A stretch of 64,000 nt of DNA from Janthinobacterium sp. LM6 (GTDB lineage Bacteria > Pseudomonadota > Gammaproteobacteria > Burkholderiales > Burkholderiaceae_D): positions 992,001 to 1,056,000 of the forward strand of contig NZ_CP019510.1 of NCBI RefSeq assembly GCF_002002885.1, in the 5' to 3' direction. Within the stretch, counting starts at the first letter, position 1; every line of letters begins with the position of its first letter. Positions 17,111-26,641 of the stretch are shown here, in pieces. The translations under genes were made by a program, and so were the position numbers. The notes under the pieces were generated by a model. That model saw only the letters and a list, made by a program, of their open reading frames with translations. It did no database searches and had not been told where the DNA came from.

Positions 17111-19009
17111 ATGAAGAAAGCACCGATTCAAAAAATCACCGCCAAGGCGGGAGCCAAGGCAAGCGGCAAAGCCACAAGCAAAGCCGTAGCGAAAACCGCA
17201 GTGAAAACCACACCGGCCGCCGGCATCATCTACAGCATCGCCGCAGCCGACCTGGCCGGCCACATGTTCAAGGTGACGTTGACCGTCAAGGCGCCGGCCG
17301 CCATCGGCCAGGTATTTGCCTTGCCGGCCTGGATCCCGGGCAGCTACATGATCCGCGAATTTTCGCGCAATATCGTCAGCATCCGCGCCGAGTCCGATGG
17401 CAAGGCCGTGGCGCTGACCAAGCTGGACAAGCATTCGTGGCAAGCCGCCCCGTGCAAGGGCCCGTTGACCGTCGAATATGACGTGTATGCCTGGGATTTG
17501 TCCGTGCGCGCCGCCCACCTGGACCAGAACCACGGCTTCTTCAACGGCACCAGCGTGTTCCTGCGCGTGCTGGGCCAGGAGGCCGAGCCGCACGAAGTGC
17601 ACATCGTGCAGCCGAAGGATGCGGCCTGCAAGACGTGGAAGGTGGCCACCACCCTGCCGGAACTGAAAGCGAAACGCTATGGCTTCGGCAGCTACCAGGC
17701 GGCCAACTACGATGAGCTGATCGACCACCCGGTGGAGATGGGCGACTTCGCGCTGGCCACCTTCACCGCGCATGGCGTGCCGCACGATATCGTCGTCACG
17801 GGCAAGGTGCCGAACCTGGACCTGGCCCGCTTGTGCCGCGACCTGAAGGCCATCTGCGAAACGCAGATCGCCTTCTTCGAGCCGAAGACAAAGAAAGCGC
17901 CGATGGACCGCTATGTGTTCATGACCATGGCCGTCGGCGACGGTTACGGCGGCCTCGAACACCGTGCCTCGACGGCGCTGATCTGCGCCCGCGCCGACCT
18001 GCCGACGACGGCGTCGACCAGCACCGAGATCGGCGACGGCTACCTGAAATTCCTGGGCCTGTGCAGCCATGAGTACTTCCACACCTGGAACGTCAAGCGC
18101 ATCAAGCCGGCCGCCTTCGCGCCATACAACCTGCAGGCGGAAAGTTATTCGCCGCTGCTGTGGCTGTTCGAAGGCTTCACCAGCTATTACGACGACCTGA
18201 TGCTGGTGCGCGCGGGCCTGATCGATGAAGCGGCCTATTTCAAGCTGCTGGGGAAGACCGTCAACAGCGTCTTGCGCGGCAGCGGCCGCACCAAGCAAAG
18301 CGTGGCCGATTCCAGCTTCGACGCCTGGGGCAAGTACTACCGCCAGGATGAAAACGCGCCGAACGCCATCGTCAGCTACTACACCAAGGGTTCGCTGATC
18401 GCGCTGGCTTTCGATTTGACTTTACGCAGCAAGACGAATGGCGAAAAATCGCTGGACGACGTGATGCAGGCGCTGTGGCAGCGTTATGGCCGCGATTTCT
18501 ACAAGGGTAAAGCGCGCGGCGTGACGCCGGCCGAAGTCGAAGCCCTGTTCGATGAGGTCTCCGGCACGCGCATGAAACCGTTCTTCGAGCGCTACATCCG
18601 CGGCACGGACGACGTGCCGCTGGCGCGCCTGCTGGCGCCGTTCGGCGTGAAATACAGCGATGCGCGCAAGGCGGAAAAAGCCAGCCTGGACGTCAACCTG
18701 GGCCGCGACGGTAACGACGCCAAGCTGGCGCAGGTGCACCAGGGCGGCGCCGCCCACGTGGCCGGCCTGTCGGCGGGCGACGTGCTGGTGGCCGTCGACG
18801 GCTTGCGCGTGACGGGCAACCCGGCGAACCTGGACACCTTGCTGGGCCGTTACGCCGTCGGCGCCAGGGTGGCCATCCACGCCTTCCGCCGCGACGAGCT
18901 GATGACGTTTGTCGCCGTATTGCAGGGCGACCGCGTGCCCGGCGTCAGCCTGGCGCTGCTGCCGGCGCCAAAGAAAGCCACGGGGCCGAAGCGTCCTAGC
19001 GCGGCATGA
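17111..19009 (+). CDS. M61 family (glycyl aminopeptidase-like) metallopeptidase with PDZ domain
   Basis: This 632-residue protein has a zinc site HEYFH (His320, Glu321, His324) in SHEYFHTWNVKRIKP and the downstream ligand region WLFEGFTSYYDD, diagnostic of M61. A PDZ domain follows at about 535-610 (VHQGGAAHVAGLSAGDVLVAVDGLRVTG). The family removes N-terminal glycine or alanine from peptides. There is no signal peptide. Instead the first ~37 residues are almost only Lys, Ala, Thr and Ser, like a histone H1 tail; this is unusual and could bind nucleic acid or be disordered. It ends before a good terminator. Confidence 0.88.
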   Translation: MKKAPIQKITAKAGAKASGKATSKAVAKTAVKTTPAAGIIYSIAAADLAGHMFKVTLTVKAPAAIGQVFALPAWIPGSYMIREFSRNIVSIRAESDGKAVALTKLDKHSWQAAPCKGPLTVEYDVYAWDLSVRAAHLDQNHGFFNGTSVFLRVLGQEAEPHEVHIVQPKDAACKTWKVATTLPELKAKRYGFGSYQAANYDELIDHPVEMGDFALATFTAHGVPHDIVVTGKVPNLDLARLCRDLKAICETQIAFFEPKTKKAPMDRYVFMTMAVGDGYGGLEHRASTALICARADLPTTASTSTEIGDGYLKFLGLCSHEYFHTWNVKRIKPAAFAPYNLQAESYSPLLWLFEGFTSYYDDLMLVRAGLIDEAAYFKLLGKTVNSVLRGSGRTKQSVADSSFDAWGKYYRQDENAPNAIVSYYTKGSLIALAFDLTLRSKTNGEKSLDDVMQALWQRYGRDFYKGKARGVTPAEVEALFDEVSGTRMKPFFERYIRGTDDVPLARLLAPFGVKYSDARKAEKASLDVNLGRDGNDAKLAQVHQGGAAHVAGLSAGDVLVAVDGLRVTGNPANLDTLLGRYAVGARVAIHAFRRDELMTFVAVLQGDRVPGVSLALLPAPKKATGPKRPSAA

Positions 19010-19028
19010 TGCTCATGCAGTAAGACAG

Positions 19029-19055
19029 AAAACCGGCCATCACTGGCCGGTTTTT
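19029..19055 (+). terminator. Rho-independent terminator after the M61 peptidase gene
   Basis: The stem ACCGGCCA pairs with TGGCCGGT around a short loop and is followed by six T residues; the flanking A-run makes it usable on both strands. Confidence 0.88.
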
Positions 19056-19191
19056 TATTTCAAGCAACAATTTCTCAAATGCAATTTATCCGACGAAACT
19101 GGCGGCTTGCCATCATATTTACTGCAAATGAACTAATTTTTCTTTAACTAAACTAAAATTGCCGAACCGCTTCTTTTAGATCGCACCCAAC

Positions 19192-20394
19192 GTGCAAACC
19201 CTCGATCCCCGAACGATTATGCTGATGACGACCCTGATGTGCGGGGCTATGAGCATCGTCATGTTTTCGGTGTATCGCAGTTTCCGGCGCGAGGTGCATG
19301 GTCTGGGGCATTGGGCGGCCGGCTTGCTGTTGCTGGTATGCGCGTCGCTGCTGTTCGGCACGCGCGAAGTGCTGCCGCCGGCATTGTCCATGATCGCGGC
19401 CAATGCGGCGCTGGTGGCCGGCATCGGCCTGTCGATGCTGGGCACGGAGAAATTCTTTGGCCTGGCGCCCAGCCGCCGCGCCTATCTGCTGATACTTGCC
19501 CTGGCCATCGCCGGCAATAGCTGGTGGTTGCTGGTGCACCCCGATTTCTCGGCGCGCGTGGCGGTCTTTTCCCTGCTGGTCTTTCTGTTTTATGCGCGCC
19601 AGGTGCAACTGGTGTGGCGCCATGGCGAGCGCCATTTCTCGAGTTTTTTCTTTGCCGCGCTGATGCTGATGCAAGCTGTCGTGGTGCTGGCGCGCGGCGT
19701 GTCTGCCTTGCTGCATGGCGGCGCCAGCGTGAACCTGGCGGTGGCCGGCACGCCGGCCGGCATCTATCTGGCGGTCGCCAATTTCATGGCGCTGCTGCTG
19801 ACGGTGGGCTTCATGACGGTGGCGACGCGCCGCCTGCAGCAGATACTGGAGCGCCGCTCGACCCACGATCCGCTGACCCAGGTGCTGAACCGGCGCGGTT
19901 TTGGCGACGCCTATGCGCGCGAGATAGACAATCTGCGCCGCCGCCGCTTGCCGTTGACATTGCTCAGCATCGACCTCGATTACTTCAAATCGATCAATGA
20001 CCGCTACGGTCACGCGGTGGGCGACCAGGTGCTGGCGCATGTTGCCACCGTTGTCAAAGACGCCCTGCGCGAGTCGGATTGCGTGGCGCGTTTCGGCGGC
20101 GAGGAGTTCGTCGTGCTGATGCCGGACATGCCGGCGCATGATGCGTTGGGCGTGGCCGAACGCATCCGCGCCTTGCTGCGCGAGCCCAGTCATGCGGGGC
20201 TGCCACCGTGTACGGTCAGCATTGGCGTCGCTTGCCAGGCGTCTGTGGTGGAAGGGCTGGAACAGCTGTTGTCGCGCGCCGATGCGGCCCTGTACCTGGC
20301 CAAGGAACGGGGGCGCGACCGCATCGAACTCGATACCGCCGCGTTTACTGTGGACCGGATAAGCTCCGCAGCTGGAAGCGGTACTGGTCGTTGA
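19192..20394 (+). CDS. Membrane diguanylate cyclase (GGDEF)
   Basis: This 400-residue protein starts at GTG. The first ~210 residues form six or seven hydrophobic segments with no recognisable sensory domain. A GGDEF domain follows (DPLTQVLNRRGFGDAY to ADAALYLAKERGRDRI). The active site reads GGEEF (302-306), a functional variant, with an inhibitory RxxD (RESD, 293-296) exactly five residues before it. It makes cyclic di-GMP from two GTP and has no EAL domain. Its last 50 bp overlap the 3' end of the lipoprotein gene on the opposite strand, so the two transcripts are antisense at their tails. The stimulus is unknown. Confidence 0.92.
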   Translation: MQTLDPRTIMLMTTLMCGAMSIVMFSVYRSFRREVHGLGHWAAGLLLLVCASLLFGTREVLPPALSMIAANAALVAGIGLSMLGTEKFFGLAPSRRAYLLILALAIAGNSWWLLVHPDFSARVAVFSLLVFLFYARQVQLVWRHGERHFSSFFFAALMLMQAVVVLARGVSALLHGGASVNLAVAGTPAGIYLAVANFMALLLTVGFMTVATRRLQQILERRSTHDPLTQVLNRRGFGDAYAREIDNLRRRRLPLTLLSIDLDYFKSINDRYGHAVGDQVLAHVATVVKDALRESDCVARFGGEEFVVLMPDMPAHDALGVAERIRALLREPSHAGLPPCTVSIGVACQASVVEGLEQLLSRADAALYLAKERGRDRIELDTAAFTVDRISSAAGSGTGR

Positions 20395-20803
20395 ACAGGA
20401 AGGTTTCGGAGAAATCGAAGGTCCGGGCGTGGCGGCGCATCAGGTGCGCCGCTGGCGGAAAGAACGCTGGCACGCGACGCACGGCGGCCAGCGCCGCGGC
20501 CGATGCTTCGCTGTCGCGTGAACGGTGCACGTGCACGCTTTTCAGCTCGCCGTCCGGGCCCACGCTCAGGTCGAGCACGACGATGGCCGGCAGCATGGGC
20601 GGCAGGCGCCCGCTGAACGTGTATTCTGTGTTGGCCGCCATGATCTGCTGCGCTACCAGCGCCTTGTAGGCGTCGATGCTGGCCGCGAGCTGTATCGCGG
20701 CAGGCGTGGGCATGGTTGCGGGCGTGCGTACCGCCGGCGGGGCCGCAGTCTGGCAGGCCGACAGCAGGCTGGCGGCGGCAAGGACGATAATTCCGTGTCT
20801 CAT
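20345..20803 (-). CDS. TonB C-terminal-like lipoprotein
   Basis: This 152-residue protein has a lipoprotein signal (lipobox LSAC; Cys about residue 17) and a Pro/Ala-rich linker. The C-terminal region has the TonB-like pattern: YTFSGRLPPMLPAIVVLDLSV, VGPDGELKSVHVHRSRDSEA, then a basic FPPAAHLMRRHARTFDF segment. It probably sits on a membrane facing the periplasm. It lies 20 bp downstream of trpC on the same strand and may be the last gene of the trp transcript, although nothing links it to tryptophan. The start is the Met followed by a clear signal peptide; longer versions are antisense-like sequence. Function unknown. Confidence 0.75.
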   Translation of the reverse strand: MRHGIIVLAAASLLSACQTAAPPAVRTPATMPTPAAIQLAASIDAYKALVAQQIMAANTEYTFSGRLPPMLPAIVVLDLSVGPDGELKSVHVHRSRDSEASAAALAAVRRVPAFFPPAAHLMRRHARTFDFSETFLFNDQYRFQLRSLSGPQ

Positions 20804-20823
20804 GACCGCCAGCCTACCATGGT

Positions 20824-21624
20824 TTAACTGAACAGGCGTTCCAGCTCCACGCCGGGGTCGGGCGCGCGCATGAACGCTTCGCCCACGAGGAAGCTGTGGA
20901 TGTGCGCATCGCGCATGCGTTGCACGTCGGCCGTGCCGTGGATGCCCGATTCCGTGATGATCAATTTGTCTTGCGGGATGCGCGGTAACAGCTTGATGGT
21001 CGTGTCGAGCGACGTTTCGAAGGTGCGCAGGTTGCGGTTGTTGATGCCGATCAACGCGCTCTTGAGTTTCAGGGCCGCCGTCAGTTCGTCGCCGTCGTGG
21101 CTTTCGATCAGCACGCCCATGCCCAGTTCGTGGGCGCACGCTTCCATTTCCGCCATCAGGCCATGGTCGAGCGCCGCGACGATCAGGAGGATGCAGTCGG
21201 CGCCCATGGCGCGCGCTTCATAGATCTGGTACATGTCGACCATGAAATCCTTGCGCAGCACGGGGATGGCGCAGGCGGCGCGCGCCTGCTGCAGGTACTC
21301 CACGGATCCCTGGAAGAACTGTTCATCCGTCAGCACGGACAGGCAGGCCGCGCCATGCGCCGCATAGCTGGCGGCGATATCAGACGGGCGGAAGTCGGCG
21401 CGAATGACCCCTTTCGACGGCGACGCTTTTTTTACTTCGGCGATGATGCCGGGCTTGCCGGCGGCGATGTGCTGGCGCAGGCTCGCTTCAAAGCCGCGCA
21501 GGCCGGCGCGCAGGGCGCTGTCGCTTTCCACGTCGCCGCGCAGGCTGGCCAGGCTGCGGCGGGCCTTGGCCTTGGCCACTTCATCGGCTTTCACGGCCAG
21601 GATTTTATCGAGTATGTCGGACAT
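20824..21624 (-). CDS. trpC: Indole-3-glycerol-phosphate synthase
   Basis: This 266-residue TIM-barrel enzyme converts carboxyphenylamino-deoxyribulose phosphate to indole-3-glycerol phosphate, the fourth step of tryptophan synthesis. Visible signature residues include [13 protein letters not shown] (catalytic Lys and phosphate-binding SPSKG), VLRKDFMVD (general-acid Lys), [11 protein letters not shown] and ITESGIHG. It is a stand-alone TrpC, not fused to TrpF. It starts 33 bp after trpD in the order trpE-G-D-C, with trpF, trpB and trpA absent from the window, as usual in betaproteobacteria. Confidence 0.97.
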   Translation of the reverse strand: MSDILDKILAVKADEVAKAKARRSLASLRGDVESDSALRAGLRGFEASLRQHIAAGKPGIIAEVKKASPSKGVIRADFRPSDIAASYAAHGAACLSVLTDEQFFQGSVEYLQQARAACAIPVLRKDFMVDMYQIYEARAMGADCILLIVAALDHGLMAEMEACAHELGMGVLIESHDGDELTAALKLKSALIGINNRNLRTFETSLDTTIKLLPRIPQDKLIITESGIHGTADVQRMRDAHIHSFLVGEAFMRAPDPGVELERLFS

Positions 21625-21657
21625 GATGGTCGCTATTCTATAAAGGAGGGCGGCAGC

Positions 21658-22701
21658 TTACGCTTGTGCCGGGGTGCCCAGCTGTTGCGTGACCTGCACG
21701 AATTGAGCGAGTTTCGCCAGGGCCGCGCCCGAGCTGACGGCGGTGCGCGCGCGCGCCAGGCCGTCTTCGATCGAACTGGCCACGCCAGCCGCGTACAGCG
21801 CCGTGCCCGCGTTCAGGGCGACGATGTCGGCGGCGGCACCGGGCTCGCCGCGCAGCGCTTCCATCATCTTCGCTTTCGATTCGATGGAATCGGCCACCTT
21901 CAGGTTGCGGCTGGCGATCATCGACATGCCGAAGTCTTCCGGATGGATTTCATATTCGCGGATTTCGCCGTTGACCAGTTCACCGACCATGGTGGCCGCG
22001 CCCAGCGACACTTCATCCATGTTGTCGCGGCCATACACGACGATGGCGTGCTGGGCGCCCAGGCGCTGCAGCACGCGCACCTGGATGCCGACCAGGTCAG
22101 CGTGGAACACGCCCATCAGAATGTTCGGCGCGCCGGCCGGATTCGTCAAGGGGCCCAGGATATTGAAGATGGTGCGCACGCCCAGCTCCTTGCGTACGGG
22201 CGCCGCATGCTTCATGGCCGCGTGGTGGTTGGGCGCATACATGAAGCCGATGCCCGTTTGCGCGATCGACTGGGCGATCTGCTCGGGCTGCAGGTTGATG
22301 TTGACGCCCAGGGAATCGAGCACGTCGGCGCTGCCGGACGAGGAAGAGACGCTGCGCCCGCCATGCTTGGCCACGCGCGCGCCGGCTGCCGCCGCCACGA
22401 ACATCGAGGCGGTGGAAATATTGAAGGTGTGCGCGCCGTCGCCGCCCGTGCCGACGATGTCGAGCAGGTTGGTGGTGTCGGCCATGGGCACCTTGGTGGA
22501 AAACTCGCGCATCACTTGCGCGGCGGCGGCGATTTCGCCGATGGTTTCCTTTTTCACGCGCAAACCCATGGTCAGCGCCGCGATCATGGTGGGCGACATT
22601 TCGCCGGACATGATCTGGCGGAACAGGTACAGCATTTCGTCGTGAAAAATTTCGCGGTGTTCGATGCAGCGCAGCAGGGCTTCTTGTGGTGTGATCGGCA
22701 T
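21658..22701 (-). CDS. trpD: Anthranilate phosphoribosyltransferase
   Basis: This 347-residue enzyme transfers phosphoribose from PRPP to anthranilate. The PRPP loop [14 protein letters not shown], the anthranilate-site [17 protein letters not shown] and [14 protein letters not shown] are all present. The start [10 protein letters not shown] is supported by the family start and by a GAAGGAAG ribosome-binding site. It lies 65 bp after trpG, the largest gap in the E-G-D-C block, and 33 bp before trpC. Confidence 0.97.
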   Translation of the reverse strand: MPITPQEALLRCIEHREIFHDEMLYLFRQIMSGEMSPTMIAALTMGLRVKKETIGEIAAAAQVMREFSTKVPMADTTNLLDIVGTGGDGAHTFNISTASMFVAAAAGARVAKHGGRSVSSSSGSADVLDSLGVNINLQPEQIAQSIAQTGIGFMYAPNHHAAMKHAAPVRKELGVRTIFNILGPLTNPAGAPNILMGVFHADLVGIQVRVLQRLGAQHAIVVYGRDNMDEVSLGAATMVGELVNGEIREYEIHPEDFGMSMIASRNLKVADSIESKAKMMEALRGEPGAAADIVALNAGTALYAAGVASSIEDGLARARTAVSSGAALAKLAQFVQVTQQLGTPAQA

Positions 22702-22766
22702 GATGCTTCCTTCTTCAATGATGGCGCAGGAGGACACTGATGGCACGCCGTGGCGTGCGCGGAAAA

Positions 22767-23330
22767 TCAGCGCTCGAGAAAGTTCTTCAGCAGGGCGTGG
22801 CCGTGCTCCGAGAGGATCGACTCGGGGTGGAACTGCACGCCCTCGATGTCGTATTCCCGGTGGCGCACGCCCATGATTTCGCCGTCGTCCGTCCACGCCG
22901 TCACTTCCAGGCAGGAAGGCAGCGAGGCGCGTTCGATCGCCAAAGAGTGGTAGCGGATCACTGTGAAGGGGCTGGGCAAGTCTTTGAAAACGCCCACGCC
23001 CGTATGCGCGATGAAGGAAGTCTTGCCATGCATGACTTGCTTGGCGCGGATGACGTTGCCGCCAAACGCTTCGCCGATGGCCTGGTGGCCCAGGCACACG
23101 CCCAGTATCGGTTTCTTGCCGGCGAAGTGCTTGAGCACTTCCACGGAAATGCCGGCCTGTGCCGGCGCTTTCGGACCGGGCGAGATGCAGATGCGGTCCG
23201 GGTTCAGCGCCTCGATCTGTGCGATCGTGATTTCATCGTTGCGGTAGACCCGCACGTCTTCGCCCAACTCGCCGAAATACTGCACGATGTTGTAGGTGAA
23301 GGAGTCGTAGTTGTCGATCATCAGCAGCAT
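22767..23330 (-). CDS. trpG: Anthranilate synthase glutamine amidotransferase component
   Basis: This 187-residue class I amidotransferase supplies ammonia to TrpE. Visible are [11 protein letters not shown] at the N-terminus, the oxyanion strand [11 protein letters not shown], the nucleophile Cys in [16 protein letters not shown] and the His/Glu pair in VQFHPES. The start codon lies one base after the trpE stop, so the two subunits are translationally coupled. In many bacteria the same subunit also serves PabB; no pabB is seen here. Confidence 0.97.
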   Translation of the reverse strand: MLLMIDNYDSFTYNIVQYFGELGEDVRVYRNDEITIAQIEALNPDRICISPGPKAPAQAGISVEVLKHFAGKKPILGVCLGHQAIGEAFGGNVIRAKQVMHGKTSFIAHTGVGVFKDLPSPFTVIRYHSLAIERASLPSCLEVTAWTDDGEIMGVRHREYDIEGVQFHPESILSEHGHALLKNFLER

Positions 23331-23331
23331 C

Positions 23332-24828
23332 TTAAAACCCTCCATCCAGGCCATCTTGCACTTGTTCGGCGGCGCGCAGTACGGCGCGCGCCTTGTTTTC
23401 CGTTTCCTGCCATTCCATTTCGGGGATGGAGTCGGCCACGATGCCGGCCGCGGCCTGCACGTACAGCATGCCGTCCTTGACCACGCCCGTGCGGATGGCG
23501 ATCGCCACATCCATTTCGCCGCCAAACGACAGGTAGCCGCAGGCGCCGCCGTAGATGCCGCGCTTGGTGATTTCCAGTTCGTCGATCACTTCCATGGCGC
23601 GCACTTTCGGCGCGCCCGTCAGGGTGCCGGCGGGGAAGGTCGCGCGCAGCACGTCCAGGTTCGACAGGCCCTCCTTGAGGGTGCCTTCCACGTTCGAGAC
23701 GATGTGCTGCACGTGCGAGTATTTTTCGATGACCATGCGGTCGGTGACTTGCACGCTGCCCGTCTCGGCGATGCGGCCGATGTCGTTGCGCGCCAGGTCG
23801 ATCAGCATCACGTGCTCGGCGATCTCTTTCGGGTCGGCCAGCAGTTCGGCCGACAGCTCGGCATCGCGCTCTGGCGTGGCGCCGCGCGGACGGGTGCCGG
23901 CGATGGGGCGCAAGGTGACTTTCTTGCCGCCGTCCGCCGTCTTTTCGTTGCGCACCAGAATTTCCGGCGAGGCGCCGATGATCTGCATGTCACCGAAATT
24001 ATAGAAGTACATATACGGCGACGGGTTGAGCGAACGCAAGGCGCGGTACAGGGTCAGCGGCGAATCGACATAAGGTTTGCGGATGCGCTGGCCTATCTGC
24101 ACCTGCATCAGGTCGCCCGCCATCACGTATTCATGCGCCTTGGCGACGGCCTTCAGGTAATCTTCCTTGGAAAAGTCGCGGATGGTTTCCGTGCGCACGG
24201 AAGCGCTGGTGACGGGTGCATCGACACCGCGGCGCAGCATCATGCGCAAGTCCTTCAGGCGCTGCTGCGCTTTCGAAAACGATTCGGGCTGCGTCGTGTC
24301 GGCGTAGACGATCAGGTAGAGCTTGCCGGACAGGTTGTCGATGACGGCCAGTTCTTCCGTCACCATCAATTGGATGTCGGGCAGCTTCAAGTCATCTTTC
24401 GGCGCGCCGCCGGCGAGTTTTTTCTCGATGTGGCGCACGGTGTCGTAGCCGAAGTAGCCGGCCAGGCCGCCGCAGAAGCGCGGCATGCCGGGGCGCAGGG
24501 CCACCTTGAAGCGCGACTGGAATTGTTCGATGAAGTCGAGCGGATTGCCTTCGTGCTCTTCGATCACGCTGCCGTTCTTGACGATTTCGGTGCGTTTGCC
24601 ATAGCTGCGCAACACGGTCGTGGCGGGCAAGCCGATGAAGGAATAGCGGCCGAAGCGTTCGCCGCCGACGACGGATTCGAGCAGGAAGGTGTTCTTGCCA
24701 CCTTGTTGGGCCTGTGCCAGTTTCAGGTACAGGGTGAGCGGGGTTTCCAGGTCGGCGAACGCTTCCGCGATCAGGGGGATGCGGTTGTAGCCTTGCTGGC
24801 CCAGCGATTTGAATTCGAGTTCGGTCAT
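23332..24828 (-). CDS. trpE: Anthranilate synthase component I
   Basis: This 498-residue chorismate-using enzyme makes anthranilate with ammonia from TrpG. The LLES motif ([18 protein letters not shown], around residue 45), which binds feedback tryptophan in the family, is intact. The catalytic C-terminal domain shows [28 protein letters not shown] and the [15 protein letters not shown] region. I chose the ATG at 24828 because GGAGAG lies 5 bp upstream; an in-frame ATG 14 codons earlier has no such site. It is preceded by a tryptophan-rich leader peptide and a terminator hairpin, so expression is probably controlled by both attenuation and feedback inhibition. Confidence 0.97.
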   Translation of the reverse strand: MTELEFKSLGQQGYNRIPLIAEAFADLETPLTLYLKLAQAQQGGKNTFLLESVVGGERFGRYSFIGLPATTVLRSYGKRTEIVKNGSVIEEHEGNPLDFIEQFQSRFKVALRPGMPRFCGGLAGYFGYDTVRHIEKKLAGGAPKDDLKLPDIQLMVTEELAVIDNLSGKLYLIVYADTTQPESFSKAQQRLKDLRMMLRRGVDAPVTSASVRTETIRDFSKEDYLKAVAKAHEYVMAGDLMQVQIGQRIRKPYVDSPLTLYRALRSLNPSPYMYFYNFGDMQIIGASPEILVRNEKTADGGKKVTLRPIAGTRPRGATPERDAELSAELLADPKEIAEHVMLIDLARNDIGRIAETGSVQVTDRMVIEKYSHVQHIVSNVEGTLKEGLSNLDVLRATFPAGTLTGAPKVRAMEVIDELEITKRGIYGGACGYLSFGGEMDVAIAIRTGVVKDGMLYVQAAAGIVADSIPEMEWQETENKARAVLRAAEQVQDGLDGGF

Positions 24829-24890
24829 GTTTCTCTCCATGCCGTCAGGGTATGAGTGTGCATAGTGCACAAACCCTGCGGTGGGTTATC

Positions 24891-24952
24891 AAAAAACTTG
24901 CCGGGACACGCAACGTGCGCAATATGCGCAAACGACGTGTGTACAACCGGCA
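24891..24952 (-). terminator. trp attenuator: terminator hairpin with competing antiterminator
   Basis: On the minus strand TGCCGG (24952-24947) pairs with CCGGCA (24904-24899) and is followed by six U residues (24896-24891). Inner pairing adds ACACG/CGTGT and a TGCGCA-TAT-TGCGCA tip. Its 5' arm can instead pair, as CTGCCGG (24953-24947), with CTGGCAG (24986-24980) at the end of the leader-peptide frame; GATTGC (24958-24953) has a second partner, GCAATC (24992-24987). This is the mutually exclusive 2:3 versus 3:4 layout of trp attenuators. Confidence 0.82.
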
Positions 24953-24973
24953 GCAATCGTAACGGCTCGGCCC

Positions 24974-25066
24974 TTAAGCCTGCCAGGATTGCCAGCGTCG
25001 CCAAAGCCAGGCCTCAATCGAGCCGGTTTGGGTGACATTGTGTTTTTTGATGAGAAACGTGTTCAC
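24974..25066 (-). CDS. trpL: trp operon leader peptide
   Basis: This 30-codon frame starts with GTG (25066) and ends with TAA (24974), between gph and trpE. Four of its last eleven residues are tryptophan (positions 20, 22, 25 and 28: ...EAWLWRRWQSWQA), far above chance. The last Trp codons overlap the segment that can form the antiterminator. It is followed by a terminator-like hairpin with a U-tract and then trpE, which is the logic of ribosome-mediated attenuation: stalling at Trp codons frees the antiterminator. No convincing ribosome-binding site or ATG is visible, so the precise start is uncertain. Confidence 0.82.
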   Translation of the reverse strand: MNTFLIKKHNVTQTGSIEAWLWRRWQSWQA

Positions 25067-25097
25067 GATATGGTGTTGGGTTTGGTCAGTATGCCGG

Positions 25098-25802
25098 TTA
25101 GTTTTGCATGCCAATAAAACGGGCTGCTTCGAGCAGTGTCTTTACTATACCATCGGAATCGGTATCGTGTATAGAGTGTCCGTGATTGTAGCCATACGGT
25201 ACCGTCAGTACGGGGCAAGCCGCAGCCCTGGCCGCTTGCGCGTCATTCGATGAGTCGCCGATGGCCACCACTTTGGATGGCGGCAGGTCGAAGTCCGCGC
25301 ACACTTGCAGCAGCGGCATGGGGTGCGGTTTTTTCTGCGGCAGCGAATCGCCGCCATAGACGATCTCGAAATACTGGTCCAGGTTTTTCAGTTTCAGCAG
25401 GGGCAGGGCGAAGGCGATCGGCTTGTTGGTGACGCAGGCCAGGCGCAGGCCCGCCGCCTTCATCGCCGCCAGCCCCGCCTCGACTTCCGGATACAGGGTG
25501 CTGAACTGGCCGTTGATGGCCAGGTAGTGACGCTGGTAGCCCTCCATCGCCTGCTCGAAACGCTGTTCCACGCCGGCGCCATCGAAGTCGAGTGCCAGCA
25601 CGGTGCGGATCAGGTTTTCCGAGCCCTTGCCCACCATCAACTTGATGGCCTCGGCGCTGATGGGCGCCAGGTCCAGTTCGGCGCGCATGCCATTGATGGC
25701 GACATGAAAATCGGGCACGGTGTCGAGCATCGTGCCATCGAGGTCGATGATGGCGGCGCGCACGCCAGCCAGTACGTGGTCTTTCACCGTGTCCGCTTGC
25801 AT
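25098..25802 (-). CDS. gph: Phosphoglycolate phosphatase, HAD superfamily
   Basis: This 234-residue HAD hydrolase has motif I AAIIDLDGTMLDT (nucleophile Asp about residue 20), a helical cap, motif II CVTNKP, the motif III Lys in PQKKPHP and motif IV IGDSSNDAQAA. Length and position match Gph, which clears 2-phosphoglycolate produced by DNA 3'-end repair. Its start overlaps the rpe stop by one base, so the two are coupled. The rpe-gph-trp order is common in proteobacteria. The trp leader begins only 31 bp after its stop, so the trp promoter, if separate, lies inside this gene. Confidence 0.92.
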   Translation of the reverse strand: MQADTVKDHVLAGVRAAIIDLDGTMLDTVPDFHVAINGMRAELDLAPISAEAIKLMVGKGSENLIRTVLALDFDGAGVEQRFEQAMEGYQRHYLAINGQFSTLYPEVEAGLAAMKAAGLRLACVTNKPIAFALPLLKLKNLDQYFEIVYGGDSLPQKKPHPMPLLQVCADFDLPPSKVVAIGDSSNDAQAARAAACPVLTVPYGYNHGHSIHDTDSDGIVKTLLEAARFIGMQN

Positions 25803-26476
25803 CAGTTGCCCACCGTTTTGGCCAGCTCGGCGCGCATGGCGTCGATGACGGCCTTGTAGTCCGGCTTGCCGAAGATGGCCGAGCCGGCGACAAAGGTGTC
25901 GGCGCCGGCGGCGGCGGCGGCGGCGATGTTGTCGATCTTGATGCCGCCATCGACTTCCAGCATGATGTCACGGCCCGATTCATCGATCATGCGGCGCGCT
26001 TCGGCGATTTTCTTCAGCGCTTGCGGAATGAAGGACTGGCCACCGAAGCCCGGGTTGACGGACATGATCAGGATGATGTCGATCTTGTCCATCACGTGTT
26101 CCAGGTAGTGCAGAGGCGTGCCCGGGTTGAATACCAGGCCCGATTTGCAGCCATTGTCGCGGATCAACTGCAGCGAACGGTCGACGTGATCCGACGCTTC
26201 CGGGTGAAAGGTGATGATGTTCGCGCCAGCCTTGGCGAAATCCGGGATAATGCGATCGACAGGCTTGACCATCAGATGCACATCGATGGGTACTTGCACG
26301 TGCGGGCGAATCGCTTCGCACACCAGCGGGCCGATGGTCAGGTTCGGCACATAATGGTTATCCATTACGTCGAAGTGGATGATGTCGGCGCCGGCGGTAA
26401 CGACGTTGCGCACTTCCTCGCCCAGGCGGGCAAAGTCGGCGGACAGGATGCTGGGAGCGATACGGAATGTTGTCAT
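25802..26476 (-). CDS. rpe: Ribulose-phosphate 3-epimerase
   Basis: This 224-residue TIM-barrel enzyme interconverts ribulose-5-phosphate and xylulose-5-phosphate in the pentose phosphate pathway. Visible are the N-terminal [17 protein letters not shown], the metal ligands in [42 protein letters not shown] and the catalytic Asp in EVDGGI. It is the first gene of the rpe-gph-trp block; its ATG lies 166 bp from the divergent apaG gene, where the shared promoter region must be. Confidence 0.97.
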   Translation of the reverse strand: MTTFRIAPSILSADFARLGEEVRNVVTAGADIIHFDVMDNHYVPNLTIGPLVCEAIRPHVQVPIDVHLMVKPVDRIIPDFAKAGANIITFHPEASDHVDRSLQLIRDNGCKSGLVFNPGTPLHYLEHVMDKIDIILIMSVNPGFGGQSFIPQALKKIAEARRMIDESGRDIMLEVDGGIKIDNIAAAAAAGADTFVAGSAIFGKPDYKAVIDAMRAELAKTVGN

Positions 26477-26641
26477 GGTGAAGTAGCCAAAGGATAGAAA
26501 ATGCGATTTGCGCTATTTTACGCCTGACGCCGTTACCATGCCTCATTGAAGTAAGGTGAAACACAGAATACGCATCGCGCGATGGCCAATGCGTCGCGCG
26601 CGACACACAATATGACTGGCAATGTCTGAAGAGGAATGACG

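Noticed and set aside
24829..24870. ATG 14 codons upstream of the chosen trpE start
   Set aside because: It has no ribosome-binding site, whereas GGAGAG is correctly placed for the ATG at 24828, which also matches the family start.
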